From: Acanthopleura granulata
Taxonomy: Eukaryota > Mollusca > Polyplacophora > Chitonida > Chitonidae
NCBI GenBank assembly: GCA_016165875.1
Contig: JABBOT010000016.1
Location: forward strand, 3,800,230-3,864,229
DNA length: 64,000 nucleotides
Direction: 5' to 3'
In this document: piece by piece, positions 36,252-48,321 of the stretch
How positions within the stretch are numbered: the stretch's first letter is position 1
How the letters are laid out: each line of letters starts with the position of its first letter
Made by a program: the position numbers and the translations under genes
Notes under the pieces: generated by a model
Seen by the model: only the letters and a program-made list of their open reading frames with translations
Told to the model about the DNA's origin: nothing
Database searches by the model: none

Positions 36252-37042
36252 CATGTCAGAGCAATGAAGAAAAAGAAAAGGAAAACTGACCGAAATAACG
36301 TAACAAGCTGTACAAGCGATAGAGAGCTCACAAAGGGGAATAACTCTCTAGAAACGCATGAGATTTACAAGTGATCCTTGGATCCCTACTGCCTTGTGAA
36401 GGTAGAATATTGCTGTGCTTGTTCACGTCATACTTTATACACATCATGTTTCGCGGCAAACCTCCTGACCGTGCATTGCCCAAAGGTTCTGGAGAATTAA
36501 CATATAAGGTATAATATTAATTACCAACCCATTAACCAGACAATAGTCTGTAGATATGATTGTTGTGATTTGTAATTGTATTGTGTAATCGTGAGCCATA
36601 TTCCCTAAGTTCTGTGGAAAACGCTTCGAGTCGCCATCAAACTGTTGGCAGTTTTGGTCAAAAATTCATTGACACTTAAGACATACATATTAAAGGCTGC
36701 TTTCTCCGCAAACTTTTTAAACCATGTTTGCGATTTCGTTGTTTATGAATATGAAGACAATAAAATTTTTTTCTTGACAATTATATGTTGATGTTGTCGT
36801 TAGTCCAAGCCCTATTAAAATATTGGTTGAGGTCTATAGAGGTCGTTTTCAAGGTAAATACTGAAAACAGCACCGATCTTCACAAAACAAAACAAAACCT
36901 TGACCTGCTGATAACCGCCAGACGACCAAATGTCACAATTTATTGTAGTAGATGTGACTAAGTGATGAGTGAATCATTACATCAGCCAAGGCATCCATAT
37001 CAATAGATTAGCCCTTCTCTACTCCAATCTATTACCTGATCT

Positions 37043-37305
37043 GGGGGCCTCCGTGGCTCAGTTGCTTAGCTCGCTACCGCAACGTTATGACCCAGAAGCC
37101 TCTCACCAATGCGGCCTCTGTGAGTTCAATTCCAGCTCATGCTGGCTTCCTCTCTGGCCGTAGGGGGCAAGGTCCGGCGGCAACCTGCGGATGGTTGTGG
37201 GCTTTCCGGTTTCCTCCCACTATAATGCTGACCGCCGTCATATAAGTGAAATAGTCTTGAGTACGGCGTAAAACACCAATCAAATAAATAAATAACTAAA
37301 TAAAT
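37043..37305 (+). mobile_element. Full-length SINE, unit C
   Basis: Counterpart of 6727-6989. Confidence 0.85.
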
Positions 37306-37455
37306 TGCCTGATTACTACACCATTTCATAAATCAACTGAACCAATGGATGAATTGAAGTAGTATAATTAATGGATATGGTGATGGATTCGTGCACTGAT
37401 GGAATATTGAAATCATGCACTGACAACGGCAGTAATGGAATAATAATTTAATCGG

Positions 37456-37687
37456 TGTCCTACTTGACCCACGGGTTAGTACGCTAGTGCCTCGTAATGA
37501 TTCAGGTGTCTCTCATCAATGCGGTCGCTGTGAGTTTAAGTCCAGCGCATGCTGGCTCCCACATGGTCCTTACGTGGGAACGTCTGCCAGCAACCTGCAC
37601 ATAGTCCTGATTTTCCTCTCAGGCCCTGCCCGGTTTCCTCCCACCATAATGCTGATTGTTAAATACCAATGAGACAAATAAATAAAT
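37456..37687 (+). mobile_element. Diverged second SINE, unit C
   Basis: Counterpart of 7140-7371. Confidence 0.75.
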
Positions 37688-37693
37688 CAACTG

Positions 37694-37872
37694 ATGGGGC
37701 CTGCGTGCCTTAGTGTAGCGTACTGATCCAGGTAGCTCTGTTCTCCAGTGGTACGTGGGAAGGTCCGCCAGCAACCTGCGGATAGTCGTGGTTCTTCAAC
37801 CATTATAATGGCTGCCGTTGTATAAGCAAAATATTCCTGAATACCGGTACGGCAAAAGACACCAGTCAAGGG
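37694..37872 (+). mobile_element. Third SINE fragment, unit C
   Basis: Counterpart of 7378-7556. Its presence here and in unit A but not in B is one of the conflicting indels in the array. Confidence 0.7.
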
Positions 37873-38599
37873 ATGGTCGATTAGCACAGTGATGTATATT
37901 CTGTAATGATACATTGAAACCTCAGTGCATCAATTCATGTCTACCATCATCCACTATTACAATAAGCATTCCCTAAACCCATCCATCACTACATCAATCC
38001 AACATTAGATCAATTTTGCACAACATCACACACAATGTAGTATTTGACATATTTTCTATAAAACCTAGCGCACTGATGTCTGCATTATTCACTCCAAACC
38101 TCTTCATGCCAAACCACAACGTTAGCACAAGTACTAATTCTAGACCACGCAACGGTGGCGCATTTAACCACCTGCCTGAGCATTAGCCTTAGTATCACTC
38201 CAACACTTTAACGTAGCTGTGAACATTACGACTTGGAAGATTGGAACAGAGGCAGGAGCCAGAGCGAGATTGTGAAATTTCTAGAAGATGGGGAAGGTTA
38301 ATGGAAATACCCATGTTTCTTATCGTTCAGTCTCATCTTGTTTTGCAGTCATTTCAAACGATGCCAACCAGAAATTTCATCGTCATCAAGGAAAAGAAGG
38401 CGCTCTTTTTTCTCGCGAGAGTTTCATTTCCGTGGTGTGTTATTCAAAAAAAAAAAAAAAAAAAAGAAAAAAAAAAGCAATGTCCCGTTATGTCAAAGCG
38501 TTAGGCTGAAAGAATAGTGTCGGGGACTGATTCTCAGGCGTGAGCGGTAGATCCGAGATCTTGATATTGTATACCTCACTTAGCACTCAGCATAGGCGG
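37873..38599. other. Non-coding stretch with A-rich tract, unit C
   Basis: No gene seen. The A-rich tract at 38446-38477 differs in length from A and B. Confidence 0.55.
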
Positions 38600-38759
38600 G
38601 ACATGCCAAGAACACCTATCAGACCTGGTGTCAGTATAATGTGACTGGGTGGGGCGTCGTATCTAGTGCTTTCGACATGGTGTTTCAGTGAGGCAGAAGT
38701 ATTAATTTGCCCCCACTCACAAGGAGACACGGTCGTCATATGACCGGAAGGATGTGTAA
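38600..38759 (+). repeat. Dispersed minisatellite-derived element, unit C
   Basis: Counterpart of 8281-8440. Confidence 0.65.
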
Positions 38760-38835
38760 AGCGAAGTTATATCTCAATCAAATATGTTCATCATGGAAAA
38801 CCGTTGGCTGCTTCTCTTTGCCTGAATTCGCCCTA

Positions 38836-41424
38836 TTTTTTTTTATATACTTTCTCAGTTGCTGGGTGGTTGGTGTTATTTGTCGATTTGGAAACTGTTT
38901 TTGTGATTATTGACCCGGAACGCCCATTTTTGGTTGACGGGTGGTATACGAATATCGGTTTCGACGCCCGGGTCCAAGCATTCCACAGATCAAAATCTTT
39001 CGTGGACAAAATGACAGAACAGTTAGCTGTCTAACCCATTGCTGAGGAGTTACCAGACATGACCACATATGGTTAATACATCCACGAAAATACTTAGAAA
39101 TCGGTTTCTGCAGTCAAAACAGTTAGCTTTCCAATCCATTGCAGAGACATACCGGACATGGCCATATGTAGTTAATATACCGACGAAAACTGCTTGGAAA
39201 AATTTATACAAAGCTGGTTTCCACGCACAGCTTCTTGCCTCCGTCAAACAACAAACATGGCTGGCGCCTTAATATCTTAGGCCTGTGAGCGTGTATGACC
39301 ATTTGCCAACTATTACGCTGTCGTCGCTTCTCTGGTTTTACTTTCCATGCAGTACTCTTCAATCTTTAGTAGCAAGCAGTTCTCTATAACTAGGAAGTAA
39401 ATCCTTCTTTTTATCCGCACGGCCTTTCAAGAGATATTTTGTTGAGAAGAAAGATAACTGATCCTCTTACATCCATTGTCATTAAATCCCCTCTCCTAGT
39501 TCTCTCTATTGTTTTTTTTTATCGCTGCAATTAGTATCACGCCAGACTCGCGAATAAACCATGTGTGTATCACACGAACAATACTATGCATGTTGATGCT
39601 TCCTTTGGGTTTTTGTCTGTCTCTAATGGCCTTGAGTTCCAGTAACGAATTCTTCAGGCAGAGAAAAAAAAATATAATTCTAAACGTCAAGTTTGAGATT
39701 CGTTTAAAACAGTAATCCACCCCATATTTAAACGTTACTATAAATAGGCGGCTACCACCAAACGTATTACGCTTGCGCTATTTACCCTTCTGGGAAAGAA
39801 GAACTTCCGGAATAGCAAGATTTGAAAGGAAAAAAAGGTTATAGCGCACTAGATATTAACCGTACAAAAAACACACATCATACAATTAAAGGTGAAGATC
39901 TTGCCCCAAAAGCATACACTGAAAGGAGAGGCACGTGACGTGTTGGGGGAGGGGGAGGGACGCTGGCAGAGTTCTTACGTGCCCTCGTCCCTGTTCCAAG
40001 AAATCCTCACCAGTGAGTGAGCTCTCAGAATTTTGTTGCCACCTCTCATCCTCCACCTCCACCCAACCCCAACCACTTCTTGACTCGCCTGCTTCTTTGT
40101 CACATGCACCGTGAGAGCTGAGAGATTTGTGGTGTGGGTTCTATGTATTCCTGCGTGCGGCATTTTCCGTTGTTTTTAACAGTATGACAAAGCGAACTAG
40201 TCAATATCGATTTTGCATATAAACTGTGCAGTCCCATCGGTATAGTCTCTGCTGGTCCCGTAAACAGAAACGCTGCAGCTAATTAAAAAAGTACGGCTTT
40301 AAACGTAAAAGGAAGATGAAACTCAAAATAAACCCTCTAAAAGTCTTCGATGGCCCACATATCCAAAAGTAACATTAGAAAAAATAGAACGCAAATAGCA
40401 TTCCAGGATGAAACAAAAATTTAAAACGACATAAATAAATTGTAATAAAACGTATATAAATACATTTTACAGCAAATGACTGCAGACCTCTATGGATTAC
40501 TTAATTGCCAAACAATACGACAGCAAGAAAGCACCCAATCTTGACGATTTATATTGACATTTTTGCGTGATATACATGTGCGTATATTTACTTATTTATT
40601 TGATAAAGGTATTACGCCGTTTTCAAGAGTATTTCACTGAAAAACGAGTGACGTAAGTGAATCTGATTTGTTAAATTGTGTCCGCACGTGAGTGTTTACA
40701 TATACTTTAGAACGGGAACTGGTCTGAGCGCATGTCCTTTTGCGGAGAGCCAATCAGATTTTATTAAATCAACAAAGTCAAAGGTAAATCGCGAGATTAC
40801 CAGGTTTTGTGAGGTATTTGGGGTCTGTTATCTACACATTTGCTAAACATGAAGGAAGGTTTTGCCTTAGGCTGATCTTCCTAGAATAACAATGGCGGAA
40901 CCACTTGCCTACCGGTTGTCAGGTTTTCCGGAACCCGAACAATGTGTATAATTATCCATTATACCCATACCTTGATGCCCGAACGCTCTCCTTCAGGCCA
41001 GATGTAATCAGTCCCGAGAGCATTTTCGATTGTACACATTTTTCCAAGCATTTTTCGTGGGTATATTAACTACCTACCGGTGTAGTTGATTATGTCTAAG
41101 TGCCTCTGCAATGGATTAGAAAGCTGACTGTTTTGACTGCAAAAACCGATGCCGTTTTTCTAAGCATTATCGTGGCTGTATTAACCATATGTGGACATGT
41201 CTGGTAACCCTCAGCAATGGATTAGACAACTAACTGTTCCGTCATTCGTTAATTGTCCACGAAAGATTTTGAACTGTGGAATGCTTCGACCCGGGCGTCG
41301 AAACCGACATTCGTATAGCAACCGTCAAAATGGCGTTTCGGGTTAATAATCACAAGTCTTGGCCCAGTTTTCAAAACAACAAGTAACACAAACTACCCTT
41401 GAACTAAGTAAGTATGTAAAATAA
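38836..41424. repeat. Inverted-repeat composite, unit C (arms about 38836-39221 and 41029-41424)
   Basis: Counterpart of 8515-10940. It carries two unit-specific insertions in the core, 21 bp near 40336-40356 and 142 bp at 40803-40944, and a minus-strand SINE tail at 40585-40655. In the right arm this copy keeps CCGACATTCGTATAGCAACC, closer to the related repeat at 57255-57430 than units A and B are. Confidence 0.75.
40803..40944. repeat. 142-bp unit C-specific insertion
   Basis: Units A and B read directly from ATTACCA into TGTATAATTATCC. Unit C has 142 bp between them. I see no terminal inverted repeats, poly-A tail or coding capacity, so its origin is unknown. Loss from an A/B ancestor is equally possible. 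Confidence 0.6.
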
Positions 41425-41911
41425 AGTAGGACGGATTCACGCAGAGAAGCAGTCAACAGTTTTCAATGATGACGAAAAGGTGCAGTGAACAGTCTAGGTG
41501 GATGAACAAAATGAGTATCCAAATCGTGTACCATTTTGCTCAACATGGTAATCAAATATATGTGGAATTCTACATGTATCTATGAAAAACATGTTGAAAT
41601 TTAAAATGCTTATGCCGTATCTTTGGTGTTGAAAGGGGTTGAAAGCTTTGCCACACCAATCGAGCCTCTGAATTGTTCCTCCCAGTCCAGTTACCCATTC
41701 TGTTCTCAGTCCATGCAGGATGTCAAGATGGCGTATACTGGTGAAGACGCTGTACCCTGGTTATCTGACTGAGTGCGTAGCCTCAAACGGCTAGAGTAAG
41801 CCTTATATAACTAGACTGACAACTGCCAAAATGCGTAAAACAAACGTGTTTTTTTCTTCTTTATTTTCATGGGTCTTTTGGTGAGAATCGCCAAAGGCCC
41901 ATTATAGAGGC

Positions 41912-42229
41912 ATGAGAAAATGTGGCGACATTTCCGGAAGTAGTTTCACCGAACTACTCAGCGTTAGTACGTTTAACGAAATAGACCAAATATTAGATTC
42001 CTTTCGTAATGATTTCATTGATATATATACACCTCTGATTCTGCATTTAATAAAACTTTTAATTATGTCGGAACCGGTACGTTCATTTATTATCCATTTA
42101 GTTTTACGTCCCGAATTCGATAGAATACTCTTGCGCTATTTTGAGGATGGTAACGGAAAATGTCACATACCGGTTCATACCCTGACTGCCTGTGGTAGCG
42201 TATGTGGCGAAAAGATTTACATCTTGTAA
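41912..42229 (+). CDS. Hypothetical 105-residue ORF, unit C
   Basis: Counterpart of 11424-11741, open over the same length. Changes from unit A include K2R, V15L, A20T, P32R, M44L and a final Met to Leu. Function unrecognised. Confidence 0.3.
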   Translation: MRKCGDISGSSFTELLSVSTFNEIDQILDSFRNDFIDIYTPLILHLIKLLIMSEPVRSFIIHLVLRPEFDRILLRYFEDGNGKCHIPVHTLTACGSVCGEKIYIL

Positions 42230-44500
42230 TATTGCCTACATGGATGTATTTAACAGTTCCTAATTGTATGCCTACCTTAGGGCAATCGAGCGCTTGGGTA
42301 GTCATTAAAATGGTGGAAAGGATATAAAATAATGTGGAAGTAAATTATCAGAGGGCGTGCATGCCATTTGACTTGACCAATTGCGTTTCTGGCCAAGAAT
42401 AACGGACTGGACTAGAGTGAAACCCGGAAGAGAGGAGGTGTTTGTCTATCTGGATGGTTTGAGGATGTTGAGGATGAAAGCTCTGACATTCATCACAACC
42501 TAGCTCTAGCGGGATTACCCATAGATTATTATCTATAGAGGCTAGCCCTAGATCCTTTTACCGTAGCTGTATTTTACCAACATACCGTGCTGTCCCTCTC
42601 ATTTTTTGTTGGCATCAATAAAACATTTATTTCCGTAGACCCACATGTCTAAGATATTCTTTGTCCCGTGTTGTCCGGTCGCATAGCCTGTAATAAGTGC
42701 ACACGGGTACAAAACTCCTCGGCTTTATATCCATTTCGAAAGTCGTTCCCGCCGGACTGACCATGTTCATAACTACGTCATCGTTTTGGGAGCCCGCCAG
42801 TAGGAGGCTTTAACACCAACAAAGCGAGCGACACAACAACAACGCCATATTACTTTTGATTTTCTAATCAGCTTTAGTATGCGGCGATTTTGCCACCCAC
42901 AGCCACTGAAAATCGTTGCACGCTAGCTACGGATGAACACCCTGATATATATAAAGTTTCGTTTCTTAGCAGTCACACCAAAAATAAGCTTCGTTAGCTG
43001 AATTAATGGGATAATCGAATAAGAATATATTTAATTTTATTTTAAAATGAAATAGGCAAAGCCTATGGGCGAACGCAGCATAGATGACTTGTGCTCGGTA
43101 AAGCACTAGCCCGTTAACTGAAAAGAGCCGACCGGTATTGTTGGCATTTACTCTTATTATACCGGTGCCTGCTTTTTGCAGCAACGAGGCAGCGAGGACA
43201 AAATTTAGTTTTGCAAGGGCTCCTTTTCAATTTGTCAAAGCAGCATGGTTTATTTTCTTCTTAAAGAGAAGACAAATTTCTTACACTTCAAATCTATTTA
43301 TGTATTTATTTATTTATTTGAAATCAACACAGGCAAAACAAAAAAAGTATATATATATAAGTAAAATTTTACTTGATATTTAGCTCTGTGCACAATATAC
43401 CCCAAAGGCTTGCCTTCTTTCTGATAATGAGTATGATACTTTAGAATAATATATACTTTTCATCAGTGAAAGGAATTGGCCCAAAAACATGTTTTGCCGT
43501 TTTGCGAGTTTCTTGTAACGTCATTCTACCAGAGAAATCGATCTGTCGCACTAAATAATGTAAATTACCCTAGGTTTTACATCTGGATTGAATTGGTAAC
43601 GAGTCACTCCTGTTTGATTCACGGGACCAAACAATAAATAAATAAACAGCGCAAACAATGTAGCCGTGTTATTATACGATAGACAAATATCACGATACGA
43701 GCAAAAATGGCATTTACATCAGGCGGTTTGCACAGTTATCACTGCAGCCGGTAGGCTGTGTTTTACAATTTCATGGTTTTCTTTCAATTATCGCTTGTGA
43801 GAGAGGAATCAGACTTTTACGCTATGGGTAGCAAAAGCCCCACGAGCGTTAAGCGATTCTCTCAGCAAATGCGAGCAACTAATGAAAAAAGTGACTTTAA
43901 CAAATTTAAGAGAGAGCCACTCGGTAAATAAATCATCACAGCGTCATCTACGTTGTCAACATCCCTTCCGTTTGCAGCTCTTACTTTGTCTTTTTCTATC
44001 ACTGACTCACGAAAGTCACAATACTGTCAAAGCTTAGGGTGAATTATATATTGATTGCGAACAACACTGAAGAGTATTTTGCTACATTTGAAGATTTTGT
44101 CCTAGTCCGCCATACATCTCGGTGACGCTAAATGTTCTGTGATGTCACAACCGGAGGGGTGTGTAGCCTCCGTTCGTTGCCTTCCAATTTTTTCTTTTCT
44201 TAGAAGTCGAGCATGTGGAGTTCTTGGGTGTTGAAGTGACCATACTTGATACATTACATATTTAGCTTGTTTTACTCGTTTACAAATTTACATTAATGTA
44301 CAATCAAAATTGGTTTCGTATGTATTCTAAACAACCTATTCATCACCCCAATCAGTATCTGCAGCAATCCTTTAGACCACTAACAGTGGGAAGGCGGTAG
44401 GTTGTTTTAATCCCGTGAAGTGGTCCTGCTAGTGTGAGATTCATTGTAGCACAACGTCTACAATGTTACAATGTATCGGCAAAGTCGAGCTTTTTCAATG

Positions 44501-44556
44501 TGACGTCATTAAGATGATTCAGAAAAGGAACATTTGAAGCCAATGGAATGACGTCA
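44501..44556. promoter_or_regulatory. Pair of CRE-like TGACGTCA palindromes
   Basis: Perfect TGACGTCA octamers at 44501-44508 and 44549-44556, 48 bp apart. This is the consensus bound by CREB/ATF bZIP factors. They lie about 2.7 kb upstream of the MALSU1-like start, so any target gene is uncertain. Confidence 0.3.
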
Positions 44557-45285
44557 TTGTCTAGCTGCCAGGGGTTCCCCATTTTTGTGACAACAGCGAT
44601 TGGTCTCGAAATAAATCACGGATTACATTGATCCGCACGTTGTTTTCACTTTATTTTTACAGTAGATTATTAAATGTAAATTTATTCTCTTGACAGAGTT
44701 GTTGACAGAGCATTGTTTCCTTCAGTGATGTTAACCTCGTAAATCTACAGCATTTTTATCATCACTTTCAGCCTCGCTGTACGTCCTTCACCTTGACCCG
44801 TTCCTTCGAGACTTTAATCTCGGTAATGGCCACTTCCAGGCACGAGCTGACCTCGGAAGTAAAAGCCTTGCTTTCTAAAGTCTGTGCTTTTCACATTGAG
44901 ACTGGTGCAAATAACATATACTCGCATGTACACACGTGTTTCCTATAGAGCTCACTCCGTTCGCTATAAAGATTAGACTACAAAAAAGTACATACATGCA
45001 GGTTATGCTTTCGTGGTTTACTGGCAAAGGTGACATGCAATTCTTGACATTTCTATGTCTTTGCCTTCTGTAGCAGGGTAAATTTAACAGTGGTTCTGTT
45101 CATATGACCGCCTGCGAGCATTTGTTTGCTATTATAGAAATTTAATGAGCATATTATTAAACAAATATCCGGAAACATTCGCAGCTTTGTGGACAATCTT
45201 CAGTCTGTATTGAAAGAAATGTATTGCCCAGCTTCATATGATTTTAAATGTTGAGTGTTAGAGAAATATGTGATTTTGGGGTTCA

Positions 45286-45412
45286 TTTTTTTGTTTATTT
45301 CATTGGTGTTTTACGCCGTACTGAAGAATATTTCACTTATACGACGGCGGTTAGCATTATGGTGGAAGGAAACCGGACAGAGCATGGGGGAAACCCATGA
45401 CTCTCCGCAGAA
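45286..45412 (-). mobile_element. SINE tail-half fragment
   Basis: TTTATTTCATTGGTGTTTTA followed by CGCCGTACTGAAGAATATTT and AGCATTATGGTGGAAGGAAA. It stops before the tRNA-like head. As it lacks the promoter-bearing head, it is the usual 5'-truncated form. Confidence 0.75.
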
Positions 45413-47234
45413 TTTTCGGTTTAGGATACATGTATATGTTTCTTGAAAATGTCCCTTCTCTATCCTCACAAATCAAGTGTCTGATTCAAATTAGCAATTT
45501 TAACATACAAAATAACTGTTAGCTCTGATGTTGAATGATGAATCTGTGAACTGTGAACTGTGAAAATTTTATTTCATTTCAAATACGTGCATTTCAAATG
45601 ATTGTACTACATTTGTTGATGATTTGTTTTCGGTGGGGCTTTGTGTGTAACAATAAATTTCCATTGGTGTTAGCAGTTGAGTGATTCTGTGCAAGGTTTC
45701 AAGTCAGCTGACAATCCCCAAACCACGATTAAGTGATGTCAGTTTTCAGTTCACAAAATACATTTAGCTGATGCCCCTCACCAGTTACAAACAGCGGTGG
45801 TATATTTGAATATTCGCTCCAAAGCCTTCTTCTAGCATCGGGCCGAAAATTTTTCCCAAATGCAAGCTTGACAAAAATTTATAATAAACACGTATTATAT
45901 TATGATGTATTGCCTTTACCTGTTGCCACGTACAGCAGTGGTACAAATAATGAAGATGTTTTGGACTTGGTTTGTGCTCACCCTGACCGCACAATAGAAA
46001 TGGTAAGGACTTAGTTGCAAAATGTTGTTAGGGAAAATGTCTTCAGTCTTACAGTATATCATAATATGACGTTCTAGTGCAATGTATTCTCTTTAAACTA
46101 ATGTCATGAGCTGGGAAAGAAGAGATCAGCATAAAATGGTGCAAAGTACTGTTGCCGGGTCCCTCATTACGGACACAATAACTGACAGGCACTTTGTGCG
46201 TGGAGAAGACTAACGAATTGTACTGGGAGACAATAACTAACTGGTTACTAGTTACACGAAGAATGAAATTAGAAGAAGAGCAATAGACCCATTTCACAGT
46301 CCTTGGGATCTAGGTTAAAAATTGTGTGGAGAGACTTAAATGCATGCAAATATCAGCACTCTAAACACACTTGTGAGTGTTGGACAAGCTTTTATTGCTC
46401 CGGAGCTAGAAAGATATATTTAAAAGACAGACGCTTATATGGATTGTGGACAAACCTTAGTCCGCGTGACGTCAGCGTAGACAACTGCGTTCTATGGTTT
46501 CTCGCTCCTGACTGTTTAAAATTTAAAAGCTAACTGCACTTTGAATTTTGCTTATAAGGCCAGATCATCGCAAATGTGAAAAATTTAACATGGTTTGGCG
46601 ATATATTTATAAATTTGATCTATATTCAATTCTTTTAAGGGAACAGATCACATTTAAACAAAGTACGCATGGTCTAAAAGGCCAATTCCTGCTGATTTCA
46701 GATATGATCTTTATATTTATAGATTATCTTTTCCAGATAGGTGTTCAGAGTTTGTTGTCTTCAATGTGTCACTGATTTTGGTGGCGAGTAGGATTGACTT
46801 TAAGCATAGCTGAATGGGGACGATAAGTTAAAAGAAAAGTCCACATTTCGTGCTGATTAAAAATATAGTCTTTATTATATAGGCGGAGAAGGAGGGGCAT
46901 CTTTCCCAGTGATTAAAACGGAATTAAAGACTGAGGTGCTTCGGTGGCCTTTTCTTAAACCATATCGATCACGCTGAAGCACATGGGTGATTTCACGGAT
47001 TCTGTTTAGCTGCGAAAAATCCTCTGATTGCTATATCGCTGCGTTAAACGTGAATGTACATGCAGTAAAATACCTGTACCCGTATTTAATTCCGAAATAC
47101 AACAGTTACAGCTAATTGAAGGGAAATAACTGCCTTCCAAACATGGTCATTTATTTTGCTGGTGAGTTGTCTCTCTTGTTTATGGAGGTCTTCAGTGTTT
47201 CGCGGTAATATCTCCGGCTGCCATCTTTCAGAAG

Positions 47235-48321
47235 ATGTTGAGCCGAACTGTGCAGCTTTTTTCGAGAAAACAGACTCTTTCGGTGGTGACGTGTTTACCG
47301 TGCGACACCGAATCATTCCAAACATGCGTCTCGAACAGATGCGGTGGGGGAAGCCCGCAAAATACCTCGGCGCAGACTCTTTGTTCACCGAAGTTACACC
47401 CCTATATTTCATCTGTCAAAATTCCGTTTGCTTTCCCACGTGCTGGAACGTTGTTTACGAGAAGCCCAGGCTGTTCTCTCGACCCGATAAGCTTTGGTCT
47501 TTCCCACAAATTAGCATATCACATGCAAACCCGATCTGTTTGGTCAACGGGCAGTTCTGTGAGTAATTCATGGTGGTTGCAACATCGGTTAAGCGAAATA
47601 CTCAAGAAGGAACAAGGCCTCTGCGACAACAACAGACGTATATTCACCTGGGGAGTGCATCGGGAGTTTAAGTACCGTCAGAATGAAAAGTTTCAAATCG
47701 GTGTGAATTCCTTGTCGCGTCATTTGTACATGTGTAGACGTTTCTGTGATAAGACTTCGTCGAGTGATGGGAATAAGTCTGATTCATCAAGGGACAAATC
47801 AAAACCTGAGAGTAAAATTGAATCGGACGAAGTGAACATGGTGAAAGAGTGGCTTCAAGAACTGAGAGATGATTTTAAAACTACATCCAGGGAGTCCGAT
47901 GTGTTCAAATCAACAGCTTATATGGAGCTGGAAAAATCATTGGGAACTGACAAGTCGCAAGTGGATTCCTCAGATTCCTCAAGTTCGAACTCATCTTCTG
48001 ACACGGAAAACGAGTTAGATGATGTCTCCGATGAAGAACTAGAAAACACAGCTATACAAGAAGTTTTAGATCATGCAGAATATTACGCCGAGGATGGCTA
48101 CAGTGCAGGAAAGGGGAAAAAACCTAAACAGTCGCAGAAATCAAGTGGAAATGACGTGGACGAACAGTCCAAATTGTATTCTCAAGTGTCTGAATATGCC
48201 AAAAAAGTGAACACTGAACAATCAGAGGACGATCTGATGGTTGACATTGAGGAGTTTTCTGATTATGAAAGTGATTTGGAAGAAGAAAAACCCTCCTATG
48301 TGCCTCCTATTCCACTAACAA
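47235..48321 (+). CDS. MALSU1: MALSU1-like exon 1: presequence and acidic Ser-rich region
   Basis: 362 codons plus one base (phase 1). The donor is ACAA/GTATGT at 48322. The frame would stay open to 48368 if unspliced, but homology to the family stops at the donor. It encodes the whole lineage-specific N-terminal half. Confidence 0.8.

Larger units (their letters stand above)
27198..43093 (+). repeat. Tandem unit C of the GPCR-bearing array (right end of array)
   Basis: This is the last unit, about 15.9 kb with this phasing. It carries the GPCR gene at 30410-34805. It is longer because its GPCR intron keeps about 690 bp missing from A and B, and because it has 21-bp and 142-bp insertions near 40336 and 40803. 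Homology to units A and B stops after 43093, where unique sequence begins. That makes this the only true array edge inside the window. Confidence 0.9.
43094..47234. other. Intergenic region between the GPCR array and the MALSU1-like gene
   Basis: This is unique sequence beginning where array homology stops. I see no coding exon. It holds an AAAT-rich tail-like tract near 43297-43322, a SINE tail at 45286-45412 and three perfect TGACGTCA octamers (44501, 44549, 46467). The last few hundred bases should include the MALSU1-like promoter. Confidence 0.6.

Noticed and set aside
29780..43093. Reading the last copy as a truncated unit
   Set aside because: Truncation is possible, but phasing the units on the right edge at 43093 makes B and C complete without needing a deletion.
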